DNA of 64,000 nt from Mycobacterium sp. SMC-4 (GCF_025263265.1 NZ_CP079869.1:992001-1056000); one strand, 5' to 3'; numbered from the stretch's first letter, positions 50,220-62,585 are shown. Notes: generated by a model not told the origin, from the sequence alone. Program-made: numbers and translations.

Positions 50220-51599
50220 ATGACTGGACAAGCCACACGCCTGCAGGTCAGCGGGCACCGGTTCTCGATCCGTCGGATGCAGCATGCGTTGGTCCGCGCG
50301 GACGTCCGGATGATCGATGATCCGCTTCGTGCACAACAGCTTTCGCTGGCATCCGGAACCGCCGTGGCGGTGGTCGCGGTCGCGTTGTGCGCAGTGTTGA
50401 CGATGCTGCGCCCCGGCGACGACGTCGGCGGCGCGCCGGTCGTGGTCGTCGCCCAGACCGGCGCGTTGTACGTCACGGTGCAGACCACGGTGCACCCGGT
50501 GCCCAATCTGGCCTCAGCTCGCCTGATCACCGGTTTCACCGGCGCTCCGAAGACAGTGTCGCAACGGGCCATCGACAACGCCACCCGTGGCCCGGCGCTC
50601 GGCATCCCCGGTGCGCCCGGACATCTCGGCCAGCCATCGGTGCCGACGGAGTCCGACTGGACGGTCTGCGACGACGAGCAGGGTCACACCACCGTGATCG
50701 CCGGCTCAGCACAGGACCTCGCCGACGAACCGCGCAGCAACGTGCTGGTCGCGCTGCGGGGCAATCCGGCGGCGACCTATCTGCTGCACGACGGTTGGCG
50801 ATCCCGGGTCGACCTGCGTCATCCCGCGGTGTTGCGGGCACTCGAACTCGATCGGGCGATCCCGCAGCCGGTGTCATCGACTGTGCTGGCCTCGCTGCCG
50901 GAGGCACCGCAGATCGCACCGCCACGAATCCCGGCTGCCGGTGCATCCGGCCCCTCGGTGTTGGGCGGCCTGCGAGTGGGAGCGGTGTTCGCGGTGCCTG
51001 CCACCGCCGGCGGCCAGGATCACTACGTCGTGCTGTCCGACGGGGTGCAGCGCATCGGCCAGGTCGTGGCGGACCTCATCCGCTACACCGATCCGGACGC
51101 CGGCCACCAGATCCCGGTGTTGGCTCCCGATGTCGTCGGGGGACTTCCGGTGCGCACCAGCCTGGCGGTTGCGACCTTTCCCGAGCGCGCTGGTGCCGAA
51201 CCTGCTCCGGTGGTCTGCACCCGGTGGCGCCCCGACGGCGCCGTCGGCACCTCCCACAGCACGGTCGTGCCGGCCGCCTCCCTGCCGTCGGGGCGGCCGC
51301 CGCAGCGGCTGGTCCAGGCCGACGGAGCGGGTCCAGCCGTCGATGCCGTCGCGATTCCCGCCGGACGCCACATCTTCGTACGCAGTTCGGGTCTCACCGG
51401 GGTCGGCCAGCAGGGCGGCCCGCTGTTTCTGGTCACCGACACCGGTATGGTGTTCGGCGTCGGCGACCACGATGCCGCCGCTCGGTTGGGGTTGACCGAG
51501 CCCGCCGTCCCGGCGCCCTGGCCGATTCTCGCGACGCTACCCCGCGGACCTGAATTGACCCGTCACGCAGCATCAGTCGTCCGTGACGCGGCCCCGTAG
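50220..51599 (+). CDS. eccB4: ESX-4 core component EccB4
   Basis: A 459-residue type VII secretion protein. It has a cytosolic N-terminus with SGHRFSIRRMQHALVRAD, a single membrane helix (about 44-65) and a large periplasmic domain with the EccB pattern LYVTVQTTVHPVPNLASARLI, CDDEQGHTTVI and QGGPLFLVTDTG. EccB anchors the hexameric secretion complex on the outer side. The start may also be GTG 50214 or 50217; ATG 50220 follows AGGGG. The 3' end overlaps mycP4 by 27 bases (convergent). Confidence 0.93.
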   Translation: MTGQATRLQVSGHRFSIRRMQHALVRADVRMIDDPLRAQQLSLASGTAVAVVAVALCAVLTMLRPGDDVGGAPVVVVAQTGALYVTVQTTVHPVPNLASARLITGFTGAPKTVSQRAIDNATRGPALGIPGAPGHLGQPSVPTESDWTVCDDEQGHTTVIAGSAQDLADEPRSNVLVALRGNPAATYLLHDGWRSRVDLRHPAVLRALELDRAIPQPVSSTVLASLPEAPQIAPPRIPAAGASGPSVLGGLRVGAVFAVPATAGGQDHYVVLSDGVQRIGQVVADLIRYTDPDAGHQIPVLAPDVVGGLPVRTSLAVATFPERAGAEPAPVVCTRWRPDGAVGTSHSTVVPAASLPSGRPPQRLVQADGAGPAVDAVAIPAGRHIFVRSSGLTGVGQQGGPLFLVTDTGMVFGVGDHDAAARLGLTEPAVPAPWPILATLPRGPELTRHAASVVRDAAP

Positions 51600-52907
51600 C
51601 CGGCCGAGTGCGGCCGCGACCACACCGACCCCGCCGACCAGACTCAAGCAGATCAGCACGGCGCTGACCGCGGACCGATCATGCCCCGGCGTCGACACAG
51701 CCTGCGGTGGTGGCGGCAACGTCGGACGGGTCATCGGGCTGAGCCGGGTGTTGCTGGTGGCGGTGGGTCCGGATACCGCGGCCAGGATGTCGACGACACC
51801 GTGGCCCACGACGGGATTCCACCCGCCGGTCGGATGCAGTGCGGTCTCCTCGATACGTGCCATCACCTGCCGCGCCGTCAATTCCGGGAATCGGGCACGG
51901 ACCAGTGCTGCGACGGCACTGACCACCGGTGCGGCATAACTGGTTCCGGACAGTGCGGTGTCCTGTGGTGAGCGGTCGACCAACCCGTCCGCGGCCGCCG
52001 CCAGCGACACCACGTCCTCACCCGGAGCGGCCACGTCGACCCACGGCCCGGCAAGGCTGAACGGTGACGCGTGCCCATCGGCCCCGACCGAGCCGACGGT
52101 CAGGACGTAATCGTCATACCAGGCCGGGCTGACCACCACCGCGACGTCGGCAGCGTTCGCGGCATCGCGTGGGTTGGCATCCGGACACTGGCCGGGCCCG
52201 CCGACGTTGCCGGCCGCACTGACGACGACGACGTTCTTGACGTCCACGGCATAGGCCAGCGCTGCGCCCAGCGCGCGGTCGTCGAGGTCGGCGTCGACGG
52301 ACTGGCAGGCCACCGAAGAGACGTTGATGACCCCGGCGCCGAGATCGGCGGCGGTTCGAACTGCCGCGGCCAGCGTGTCGACATCGCCGACCCCGGACTG
52401 GCTCCGATCGTCGGAAACCCGGAACTTGTTGCTCGACTGGCGAATTGCCAGAATCGCCACATCGGGTGCAATGCCGGTGAAGCCCGGCGGGGTGTCGCTG
52501 TCGGGGCGCGCCGCGATGATGCCGGCAACAGCTGTGCCATGGCCGTCGCAGTCGGCGGTACCGTCCTGGGTCGATACGAAGTCCCCGCCAGGGATCAGGT
52601 TGGGCAGACGTCGGTGTGGCGCCACACCGGTGTCGATGACCGCGACCGTCTGACCGGCGCCGCGAGTCAGCGCCCACACGCTCGCGGCGTCCCATGCCGG
52701 AGCCCGGTCGAGCGCACCGGCACCGGGCCGGTCGGCCACGCAGTCATCGTGTCGCATCGTGGGTGCCGGCGGTGCGGGCGCGGCCGCCGGCGGGAGCAGG
52801 GTGTCGTCGACCGGTGGCGGCGAGACCGCGGCCGCGGTGGGCGCGGTAGCCATCACCAGCAGAGATATCGTGGCCGACAGCGCGGCCAGCACCCGTGGCA
52901 ACCTCAC
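51573..52907 (-). CDS. mycP4: ESX-4 mycosin protease MycP4
   Basis: A 444-residue subtilisin-type protease. A signal peptide lies at 1-27, the catalytic triad is Asp92 (VAVIDTGVAP), His123 (DCDGHGTAVAG) and Ser323 (LSGTSYAAPVV) with oxyanion Asn234 (SAAGN), and a C-terminal membrane helix lies at about 415-438 after a proline-rich linker. It is part of the ESX-4 complex. It overlaps eccD4 by four bases (52904-52907), and the two form a minus-strand pair. Confidence 0.95.
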   Translation of the reverse strand: MRLPRVLAALSATISLLVMATAPTAAAVSPPPVDDTLLPPAAAPAPPAPTMRHDDCVADRPGAGALDRAPAWDAASVWALTRGAGQTVAVIDTGVAPHRRLPNLIPGGDFVSTQDGTADCDGHGTAVAGIIAARPDSDTPPGFTGIAPDVAILAIRQSSNKFRVSDDRSQSGVGDVDTLAAAVRTAADLGAGVINVSSVACQSVDADLDDRALGAALAYAVDVKNVVVVSAAGNVGGPGQCPDANPRDAANAADVAVVVSPAWYDDYVLTVGSVGADGHASPFSLAGPWVDVAAPGEDVVSLAAAADGLVDRSPQDTALSGTSYAAPVVSAVAALVRARFPELTARQVMARIEETALHPTGGWNPVVGHGVVDILAAVSGPTATSNTRLSPMTRPTLPPPPQAVSTPGHDRSAVSAVLICLSLVGGVGVVAAALGRLRGRVTDD

Positions 52908-54214
52908 AGCAGACCGTCACCGCGAACCCAGCCGTACACCCCCGCCGCCCATAGGGCCAACGGGACGACGGCCGCCAACGCGGCGTACTCCAGGAGCTGC
53001 GCACTCTGGCGCAGCACAGGATTGGCGGGCCGGCCGCGAGATCGCCAGTACACCAGCGCGGTGCAGCCCAGTGCTGCGCCGGCACACCACCAGTGCGCAT
53101 ACAGCGGCCACCGGTAGGTCAGCGCGCCGAACGCGGCCAGCCACGCCATCGCGGCGCCGGTACGCAGTGCGACCCGCCGGGTCGGGTCGTAGTGGCTGCG
53201 CGCCTGCAGGGACAGCAGTAGGCCGACATCGGCGGCCAGTGCGACTGACAGCGGGCCCGCACGGACACCGTCGGCGACCACAGCAAGCGCCGCCCACCCC
53301 GCGCACATCGCCCATCCGATCACCAGGCCGGTCACCATGCGGTGCGCGGCCGCGGCGGCGCCCGGTGTGACGACCTCGCGTGCGGGCGATAGCCCGGCGG
53401 CGCCGACCGCCAGCCGGGCGGCGAACGTCAGTGCCGCCACGCTGCTGACCGCGAGAGCGGCGCCGGTGGCGCCCAGCGGCAGCGGCACCACCACACCGAT
53501 CGCGGCGACTGCGGCCACGGTCACCGCCGCGGCGGATATCGCCATGTGCACCGTCGCGAGGTGCGCCGCATGGCTCAGCGCGCTGCGCAGCAGCATGGAC
53601 ATGGCGCACCCGGCCCCGGCGGCGAACAGCGTGCCGAACTGCCAGGAAGGTTGAGGTGCGGCGAGATAACCTGTCACGGTCGCGAAGATCACCGCCCCGA
53701 CACTGAAGGTGATCGGCAGTGGGCAACGGCGGTCGGCGAGCACCACGGTCGCGGCGCCCGCCGAGAGCGCTGCGGCACACCACAGGCGCAGTTCCGCTCC
53801 GCCCGGCCACGCCAGCACCGCGGCGACTACCGCAACGGTCACCAGACCCGCCCCTTCGCGCAGCGCCGGATGCCGGCCCGGGTCGATGTGCGTCCTGGAC
53901 GCCACCGAGGACGCGACCAGCGCAGCCGCGTCGACCGGTGATCGGCGGGGCGCCGGCACCCCGGTGACATCGAGCACCAGGACATCGCCGTCGCCGACAG
54001 CGTTGTCCTGCAGTGTCTTCGCGGTGTCCAGCACACCACCGGTCAGGCGGCTCAGGTGCCAGCGTCGGGGACCGGCAACAACTTCGCCGCAGACGAGGTC
54101 GACCAGCGCGGGCAGTAGCATGCCGACCGGACACCCTGCGGGAACACTGACATCGACCGTCGACGGGTCCGACCGTGGCGAGAATATGGACAGCCGATAC
54201 AGCGAATCACGCAT
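52904..54214 (-). CDS. eccD4: ESX-4 membrane channel component EccD4
   Basis: A 436-residue protein with an N-terminal ubiquitin-like domain (about 1-85: YRLSIFSPRSDPSTVDVSVP ... VLVLDVTG) and some 11 membrane helices from about residue 115 to the end. EccD forms the dimeric barrel of the type VII secretion pore. ATG 54214 was chosen; extra upstream residues in the same frame are antisense to eccC4. It is divergent from eccC4 with a 56-base gap. Confidence 0.93.
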   Translation of the reverse strand: MRDSLYRLSIFSPRSDPSTVDVSVPAGCPVGMLLPALVDLVCGEVVAGPRRWHLSRLTGGVLDTAKTLQDNAVGDGDVLVLDVTGVPAPRRSPVDAAALVASSVASRTHIDPGRHPALREGAGLVTVAVVAAVLAWPGGAELRLWCAAALSAGAATVVLADRRCPLPITFSVGAVIFATVTGYLAAPQPSWQFGTLFAAGAGCAMSMLLRSALSHAAHLATVHMAISAAAVTVAAVAAIGVVVPLPLGATGAALAVSSVAALTFAARLAVGAAGLSPAREVVTPGAAAAAHRMVTGLVIGWAMCAGWAALAVVADGVRAGPLSVALAADVGLLLSLQARSHYDPTRRVALRTGAAMAWLAAFGALTYRWPLYAHWWCAGAALGCTALVYWRSRGRPANPVLRQSAQLLEYAALAAVVPLALWAAGVYGWVRGDGLL

Positions 54215-54270
54215 GCAGTCAACGTAACTCCGTGAACTCCTGGTGCCGATCGGTAATTGCCCGGCTGTGG

Positions 54271-57200
54271 ATGGAACGCGGGCGTGTTGTGGTGCGTCTA
54301 TTCGAGGTGATGGAACCTGCCACCACAACACGGATCACTCTCGACGCTCCACCGGACGTGCCCGAGCCGGCGCCGATGGCCGCGATGGCCAAACTGATGC
54401 CCGTCGTGATGCTCGTCGCGATGCTTGGGATGGGTGCGTGGTATTTCAGTTCAGGCGGCACCCGGCAACCGATGGGGTTGTTTTTCCCGGCGATGATGGT
54501 GTTCTCGGTACTCGGATCGCTGGTCTACGGTGTCCGTGCCGGCGGCCGCGGTGGAGAACTCAACCGGCGGCGTGCCGAGTACCTGCGCTACCTGGCCGGC
54601 GTCGAGCAGACACTGATGGCAGCAGCTGACGAGCAACACCGTGGTCTGCATCTGCGTCACCCCGACCCGGCCGCACTGTGGACAACCCAGGGCGACCGGC
54701 GTGCGGTCACCGGCGGCGACGTCGGCCGGGTGCGGCTGGGACTCGGAAAATGCGCAGCCGCGACGCAGGTGGTCCTGCCGAACCTGCCGGCCGAGGAGGT
54801 CGCCGACCCGGTCACGACCGGTGCGGTACGTCGCCTGGTGCAGTCCTATGCGGTCATCTCCGATGTCCCGGTCACCCTCGACCTGCGCACCACCGGGGAG
54901 ATCCGGGTCAGCGGAGCCGTCGACCAGTGCCGCGGGCTGGTGCGCGCGGTGATCTGCCAGCTCGCCACCGGCCACCACCCCGACACGGTGAGCTTCGCGG
55001 TGTGGGCGGGCCGCAGCGAACGGCCAGCCTGGGAATGGCTGAAATGGCTCCCTCACCACCATGATTCGCCGAACGCACAACGTGTGATGATCGTGGATGG
55101 CGCGCAGAGCCCGCCCATCGACGACGCGCTCACCGTCGTGACCATCACCGATGACCCATCGACGAATCCGGTGGCGGTCCTCGCCGATGGACTCGCGGTG
55201 AGCGTCACAGCCGACGCGATGAACGAGGTCGACGCAACGGCATGTGCACGCCGCCTGGTGTGCTCCGGCACCTTTCGGCTCGGCACCGCACCCACGGCTG
55301 GAGACTGGTTGTCGCTGAACGGGATCGTCGACCTGGAGACCGTCGAGGTCGACCGGTTGCGGGATGACCGCCACCCCCGGGATCTGCTGCGGGTCCCGAT
55401 CGGTGTGGCTGACGACGGCAGTGTCGTCACGCTGGACATCAAAGAGGCAGCGGCCGGGGGCATGGGGCCGCACGGGCTGTGTGTGGGCGCCACGGGCTCT
55501 GGCAAGTCGGAGTTCCTGCGCACGCTGACGCTGGGCATGATCGCCGCGCACTCGCCCGAAGATCTCAACCTGGTCCTGGTCGATTTCAAAGGCGGTGCGA
55601 CCTTTCTCGGATTCGAACGGGCCCGACACGTCGCGGCGGTGATCACCAATCTGGTCGACGCGGCACCGCTGGTCGCCCGGATGCGCGACGCGCTGTCCGG
55701 CGAGGTCACCCGTCGTCAGGAACTGCTGCGCGCCGCCGGCAACCTCACCGATATCGCCGGTTACCGCGCTGCCCGGTCCCAACGCCGCGACCTGGTGCCG
55801 CTGCCGGCACTGTTCGTCGTCGTCGATGAGTTCTCCGAATTACTGAGTCAACACCCGGATTTCGCTGACCTGTTCGTCGCGATCGGCCGGCTGGGACGCT
55901 CGCTGGGCATTCATCTGCTGCTGGCCAGCCAGCGTCTCGACGAAGGCCGGCTGCGGGGACTGGAGACCCACCTTTCCTACCGGATCTGCCTGAAGACGTT
56001 CTCGGCCGGCGACTCCCGGGCCGTGCTGGGTGTCCCGGATGCCTACCACTTGCCGGCACAACCCGGCGCGGCATACCTCAAGACGACCGACGCGACGATG
56101 ACGCGGGTGCAGACGGCGTTCGTCTCCGGCCACCACAGCGTCCCGGCGCGTTCGGTTGACGACGACCCACGTCCCGCGGTGGCGCTGTTCACCGGTGCGC
56201 CCGCACCGGTGGCGACGACCATCGCGCGGCGCACCCCACTGCTTGATGCGGTGCTGGCCCGGTTTGCCGAGACCGGTCCGGCCGCACATCCGGTGTGGTT
56301 GCCGCCGCTGCGCCGATCGCCACAGCTGGACGCCCTGCTGGGCGCGGCGTCACACCTGCGGGTACCGATCGGGGTGATCGACTGTCCCTTCGAACAGCGT
56401 TATGAGCCGCTGGTGCTCGAATTATCGGGCTCAGCAGGCAATGTCGCGATCATCGGGGCAGCGCAGTCGGGCAAGTCGACCACACTGCGCACCGTCATCT
56501 GTGCGCTGGCAGCCACCCACGAAGCCTCACAGGTTCAGTTCTACTGCCTGGACTTCGGTGGCGGCGCCCTGGGCAGACTGGGCGATTTGCCGCACGTCGG
56601 ATCGGTGGCCGGGCGTGGCGACACCGAACTGTGTCGCCGGACCGTCGCGACCGTCGAGTCGATCCTGCGATCGCGGGAGAAGGCGTATCGGGCCGACGGC
56701 CCAACGGCGACCGGCCCCCGTGCCGACCCTGAGGTGTTCCTGGTGATCGACGGCTGGTCCAGCGCGCGCCAGGAGTTCGACGGCCTCGATGCCGCCATCA
56801 CCGCGCTGGCTGTCGGGGGGCTGTCCTACGGAATCCACGTGATGCTCGCCGCGTCCCGGTGGGCCGATCTGCGGCCGGCGCTCAAAGACCAGGTCGGCAG
56901 CAGAATCGAACTGCGGCTGGGTGATCCGGCAGAATCGGAGATGGATCGTCGGCGTGCCCGCGAACTCGCCGCAATGCCGGCCGGGCGCGGACTGACGCGC
57001 ACCGGACACGAGCTCGCCGTCGCCGTGCCCGACGGCGTGACCCCCCGATACACCCCGGGAACCCCGGCGGCACCGCCGGTCGAACTGCTCCCGGAGCGGG
57101 TCGACCTGCGCGCGATCGGCGGGCCGTCGAGTCCCGGCGAGGTGGTGCTCGGAGTGGGGGAGGGCGACCTGGCGCCCGTCCGCCTCGACCTGCGCGAGCA

Positions 57201-57828
57201 TCCCCATCTCCTGGTGCTCGGTGATTCGGAGTGCGGTAAGACGGCGGTACTGCGGATGTTGTGCACCGAGCTGGCCGACACCCACACCGCCGCGCAGCTT
57301 CAACTCGACATCGTCGACTACCGCCGATCGCTGCTCGGCGTCGTCGAGACCGGACATCTGGGCGGATACTCGGTCTCGCCGGTCGCGCTGCTGGGCCGCA
57401 TGGCCGCACTGCAGGAGCAGCTGACCGCCCGGCTCCCCGACGAACGCGTCACCCAGCAGCAGCTGCGGAGCCGTTCATGGTGGGAAGGCCCGGAGATCTA
57501 CCTCATCGTCGACGACTATGACCTGGTGGCCGGCGCGACCGGAAATCCGTTGACTCCGCTGGCCGATCTGCTGCCGCACGCTAAGGACCTGGGGCTGCAC
57601 GTGATCGTGGCCCGTCGGTCGGGCGGCGCCGCGCGCGCCATGTTCGACCCGGTGCTGGCGCGGCTGCGCGACATGGGATGTAGCGGCCTGATGATGAGCG
57701 CCGATCTGGACGACGGCGGGGTGTTCGGCGGGGTCCGGGCGGGCCCGCTGCCGCCCGGCCGCGCGACGCTGTCGGTGCGGGGCCGCGGTACCGAACTCAT
57801 CCAGCTGGGCTGGGTCGATCCACCGTGA
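54271..57828 (+). CDS. eccC4: ESX-4 FtsK/SpoIIIE-type ATPase EccC4
   Basis: A 1185-residue secretion motor. Two N-terminal membrane helices (about 44-60 and 70-90) and a stalk/DUF domain precede three ATPase modules: GATGSGKSEFLRT (Lys412) with Walker B VVVDEFSEL, GAAQSGKSTTLRT (Lys735) with FLVIDGW, and GDSECGKTAVLRM (Lys990) with YLIVDDYD. Module 1 keeps the catalytic Glu after the Walker B Asp; modules 2 and 3 do not, as is usual for regulatory modules. ATG 54271 covers the basic N-terminus; ATG 54310 is an alternative. It overlaps the next gene by four bases. Confidence 0.95.
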   Translation: MERGRVVVRLFEVMEPATTTRITLDAPPDVPEPAPMAAMAKLMPVVMLVAMLGMGAWYFSSGGTRQPMGLFFPAMMVFSVLGSLVYGVRAGGRGGELNRRRAEYLRYLAGVEQTLMAAADEQHRGLHLRHPDPAALWTTQGDRRAVTGGDVGRVRLGLGKCAAATQVVLPNLPAEEVADPVTTGAVRRLVQSYAVISDVPVTLDLRTTGEIRVSGAVDQCRGLVRAVICQLATGHHPDTVSFAVWAGRSERPAWEWLKWLPHHHDSPNAQRVMIVDGAQSPPIDDALTVVTITDDPSTNPVAVLADGLAVSVTADAMNEVDATACARRLVCSGTFRLGTAPTAGDWLSLNGIVDLETVEVDRLRDDRHPRDLLRVPIGVADDGSVVTLDIKEAAAGGMGPHGLCVGATGSGKSEFLRTLTLGMIAAHSPEDLNLVLVDFKGGATFLGFERARHVAAVITNLVDAAPLVARMRDALSGEVTRRQELLRAAGNLTDIAGYRAARSQRRDLVPLPALFVVVDEFSELLSQHPDFADLFVAIGRLGRSLGIHLLLASQRLDEGRLRGLETHLSYRICLKTFSAGDSRAVLGVPDAYHLPAQPGAAYLKTTDATMTRVQTAFVSGHHSVPARSVDDDPRPAVALFTGAPAPVATTIARRTPLLDAVLARFAETGPAAHPVWLPPLRRSPQLDALLGAASHLRVPIGVIDCPFEQRYEPLVLELSGSAGNVAIIGAAQSGKSTTLRTVICALAATHEASQVQFYCLDFGGGALGRLGDLPHVGSVAGRGDTELCRRTVATVESILRSREKAYRADGPTATGPRADPEVFLVIDGWSSARQEFDGLDAAITALAVGGLSYGIHVMLAASRWADLRPALKDQVGSRIELRLGDPAESEMDRRRARELAAMPAGRGLTRTGHELAVAVPDGVTPRYTPGTPAAPPVELLPERVDLRAIGGPSSPGEVVLGVGEGDLAPVRLDLREHPHLLVLGDSECGKTAVLRMLCTELADTHTAAQLQLDIVDYRRSLLGVVETGHLGGYSVSPVALLGRMAALQEQLTARLPDERVTQQQLRSRSWWEGPEIYLIVDDYDLVAGATGNPLTPLADLLPHAKDLGLHVIVARRSGGAARAMFDPVLARLRDMGCSGLMMSADLDDGGVFGGVRAGPLPPGRATLSVRGRGTELIQLGWVDPP

Positions 57829-58940
57829 CCGCGGCTGTGGTCGAGATCGGGCCCAACACCGTTCGGGGTTCACGCCATCGGCTCCCGGACTGGGTCGTCG
57901 GCGCCGTCGAGGCGATCGACGACGAACTCGGCTTGCTGGACGAGCGGCCGGTGCCGACCGTCGAGATGTGGTGCGATGTGCTCGACGCCGCCGTTGGTGA
58001 CCATGCCGGTGCGGTGGTCCTGGTGCTGCCGACGTGGTGGTCGGCACACCGCAGCGCTGTCGTCACCGCGGCCGCGCACCGCGCTGTGCACCACTTCCGC
58101 GTGTACTCGCGGGCGGCGCTGCTGACCAAGGGCACCGATGCGGTGGTGATCGAGGTAGCCGAGGAGGTGCTGCTGGTGGCCTCGGCGCACGCTGAACCGG
58201 TGGTGCTCGACCGCCGGGCGGCGGATCTCACGGCGCATCTGGGCGGCGTGGGCCGGGTGCTGATCGACGTCCCCGCGGGCGTGACACCCCTGGGCGCAGA
58301 CCAGGTGGCACAGCTGCGCGCAGCCGGTCTGCAGGTCGGTTATGCCGGTAGACAACAGTTTTCCGACACCGCCTCCGAAGAGGATCGGGCACCCCAGGCA
58401 GGGCCCGATCGTGACCGCAGGCGCGGAGCCGGCAGGGCTGCCATCGTCATCGTCGCTGCCACTGCCGCGGGGTGGGCGATGCACACGCCGGCCACCCCGG
58501 TGCCGCGCGACGGGTCGACCGTCGTGACCGAGGGCCGCGTCGGCGTGCGTGTGCCCGCGCACTGGACCGTACAGCGCGTCACCGCGGGACCGGGATCGGC
58601 GCGGGTGCGGATCGCCGACCCGTCGGGGTCTGCCGCCGTGCACTTCACTCAGTCGTCTCTCGGCGAGGCCGTGGCGCCGGCGGAATTGGCGGACTCGTTG
58701 CGCGCGGCCATCGACGCCGAGCCGCCGGGGGTGTTCGTCGACTTCGATCCCGACGGCCGTGTCGGAGCGCGGGATGCGGTGACCTACCGCGAGGTGCGTG
58801 CCCACAGCCACACCCGCTGGGCTGTGCTGGTCGAAGGGACCACCAGCATCGCCGTCGGTTGCCAGAGCAGCCCGGATCGAGTCGCTGAGCTGGCCGAGAT
58901 CTGCACACGGGCAGTCGAATCGGCTCATCAGGCGAATTGA
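57825..58940 (+). CDS. type VII secretion-associated protein, Rv3446c family
   Basis: A 371-residue protein between eccC4 and the esx pair, the place of Rv3446c. The N-terminal half (1-180) looks like a degenerate actin/Hsp70-type fold, a single membrane helix lies at about 205-222 (AAIVIVAATAAGWAM), and the outer C-terminal domain (230-365) contains VGVRVPAHWTVQRV and a Gly/Asp-rich segment. It may be a periplasm-spanning chaperone of ESX-4. GTG 57825 overlaps the eccC4 stop. Confidence 0.88.
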   Translation: MTAAVVEIGPNTVRGSRHRLPDWVVGAVEAIDDELGLLDERPVPTVEMWCDVLDAAVGDHAGAVVLVLPTWWSAHRSAVVTAAAHRAVHHFRVYSRAALLTKGTDAVVIEVAEEVLLVASAHAEPVVLDRRAADLTAHLGGVGRVLIDVPAGVTPLGADQVAQLRAAGLQVGYAGRQQFSDTASEEDRAPQAGPDRDRRRGAGRAAIVIVAATAAGWAMHTPATPVPRDGSTVVTEGRVGVRVPAHWTVQRVTAGPGSARVRIADPSGSAAVHFTQSSLGEAVAPAELADSLRAAIDAEPPGVFVDFDPDGRVGARDAVTYREVRAHSHTRWAVLVEGTTSIAVGCQSSPDRVAELAEICTRAVESAHQAN

Positions 58941-59009
58941 CTGGAACCGACTGGGCTGAGACGGCGTCCTAAGTACAGATCGTTCGCGATAACCCGAAAG
59001 GACCTGCCG

Positions 59010-59351
59010 ATGTCGACACCCGTCATGCCCCCGCCGTCCGGAGCGGCGGCACTGACCACCGATCTGGACCTGATGGCTGCCGTCGCCGGCCAGACCGACG
59101 CCCGCAACGAGGAGCTTCGGGCCATGCTCGGGTCCTTCATCGCCGCGATGAACAGCGTGCCCGCTTCGGTGTGGGGCGGTGTGGCGGCCGCGCGGTTCCG
59201 CGAGGTCGTCGAACGCTGGAATGGTGAATCGGTGAAACTGCATGCGGCTCTTGCCCGTATTGCCGAGACCATTCGGGACAACGAGCGCATGCTGCGTGAG
59301 GTCGGCGAAAGCCATTCCCAGCGCATCGGTTCCGTCGCGGCCGGGTTGTAG
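59010..59351 (+). CDS. esxU: WXG100 protein EsxU
   Basis: A 113-residue helical hairpin protein with the W-x-G turn in SVWGGVAAARFREVV and a long second helix (LARIAETIRDNERMLREVG). It pairs with EsxT as the ESX-4 substrate. GAAAGGACC precedes the ATG. The esxT gene follows after nine bases. Confidence 0.92.
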   Translation: MSTPVMPPPSGAAALTTDLDLMAAVAGQTDARNEELRAMLGSFIAAMNSVPASVWGGVAAARFREVVERWNGESVKLHAALARIAETIRDNERMLREVGESHSQRIGSVAAGL

Positions 59352-59360
59352 GGGACTCGG

Positions 59361-59657
59361 ATGGATACGATGCTGTCCTACGACTTCGGCGAGATCGAAT
59401 ACACCGTCCGCCGGGAGATCCACGCCACGTCGGCCCGGTTCAACGCTGCCCTCGACGATCTGCGGGCCCAGATTGCGCCGCTGCAGGCCAGCTGGACCCG
59501 CGAGGCTGCCGAGGCCTACCGGATCGAGCAGGCCCGTTGGGAGCAGGCTGCCGCCGCCTTGAACGAGATCCTGGTCAACCTCGGCAACGCGGTGCGCGAC
59601 GGTGCCGACGATGTGGCCGCCACCGATCGCAGCGCCGCCCGGGCCTGGGGTATCTGA
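59361..59657 (+). CDS. esxT: WXG100-like protein EsxT
   Basis: A 98-residue partner of EsxU. The turn is W-T-R rather than W-x-G (SWTREAAEAYRIEQ), as in Mtb EsxT, and the C-terminal secretion motif Y-x3-E is present within the same region (YRIEQ in place). It is the last gene of the ESX-4 plus-strand run; a strong hairpin terminator follows. Confidence 0.93.
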   Translation: MDTMLSYDFGEIEYTVRREIHATSARFNAALDDLRAQIAPLQASWTREAAEAYRIEQARWEQAAAALNEILVNLGNAVRDGADDVAATDRSAARAWGI

Positions 59658-59688
59658 CCGCACACCCACCAGGCGCCCCCACCAGACT

Positions 59689-59732
59689 CTGCGCGGCCCC
59701 GGACCGGAGGGGAGCCGGCCGGGGCCGCGCAG
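59689..59732 (+). terminator. 14-bp hairpin terminator after esxT
   Basis: CTGCGCGGCCCCGG (59689-59702) pairs exactly with CCGGGGCCGCGCAG (59719-59732) around a 16-base loop that can itself pair (CCGG/CCGG). It starts 31 bases after the esxT stop. A U-run is missing, as is usual for mycobacterial intrinsic terminators. Confidence 0.75.
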
Positions 59733-59783
59733 TACCGGTGTGGCGGCGAGTCGACGTGGAATCGGTTTCGGTTCATGGTCGGT

Positions 59784-60410
59784 TCACGCGTGCCGAATCG
59801 CGCGGTAGGCGGCCTTGCCGACGAGTTCACCCAATTCGTCGGCTGTGTAGGAGTTGTCTGCTGCGAGCAGTCGGCGCACGGCCGCTTCGCCCATCGACAC
59901 GAACAAGTCCACAAGTACCGGAAGCTTGCGCTCGACGTCGTCGGTCTGCCACCGGTCCAGATCCGGTTCGATCAATTGCGCGAACTGGGCGGCGACGCGC
60001 CGCCGCCCGCGCCCGAAGAGATCGGCGACATCGGGACCGGGATGGCAGCAGTACAGCGTGCGCCAGGTGTCGGGTTGGGCAGCCACCGCACGAAGCAGTG
60101 CCTGCATGCCCCGCACGAACGCGTCGTGAGTCCGGAGATGTCCGGGTGTCGGGTAGGCGTCGAGAACGCTGGTGAGCAGCGCGTGTTCCTCGCGGGCCAG
60201 CAGTGCCTTGATCAACTCGATCCGGTCCGGAAAGCAGGCGTACACCACCGGCCGGGTCACCCCCAGATGTTCTGCGATCGCGCCGATGGTCACCGCCGGG
60301 ATGCCGCGCTGGAGCGCGATCGCTTTGGCGGCGTCCAGCACCTGGGGCAGTCGCCGTTCCGGGCCCAGATGTGGCGCGCGATTGCGCCGCGTTCTCTTTC
60401 CTGCAACCAC
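59784..60410 (-). CDS. TetR family regulator
   Basis: A 208-residue TetR protein. The N-terminal helix-turn-helix is seen as VLDAAKAIALQRGIPAVTIGAIAEHLGVTRPVVYACF, followed by a variable helical ligand-binding domain. GTG 60410 (VVAGKRTRRNRAP) was chosen because the longer frame crosses the operator-like palindrome and the leader peptide of the opposite strand. It probably represses the divergent fadH-like gene. Confidence 0.85.
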   Translation of the reverse strand: MVAGKRTRRNRAPHLGPERRLPQVLDAAKAIALQRGIPAVTIGAIAEHLGVTRPVVYACFPDRIELIKALLAREEHALLTSVLDAYPTPGHLRTHDAFVRGMQALLRAVAAQPDTWRTLYCCHPGPDVADLFGRGRRRVAAQFAQLIEPDLDRWQTDDVERKLPVLVDLFVSMGEAAVRRLLAADNSYTADELGELVGKAAYRAIRHA

Positions 60411-60422
60411 GAAGGAAAATGA

Positions 60423-62579
<2,157 letters not shown>

Positions 62580-62585
62580 GTCAGC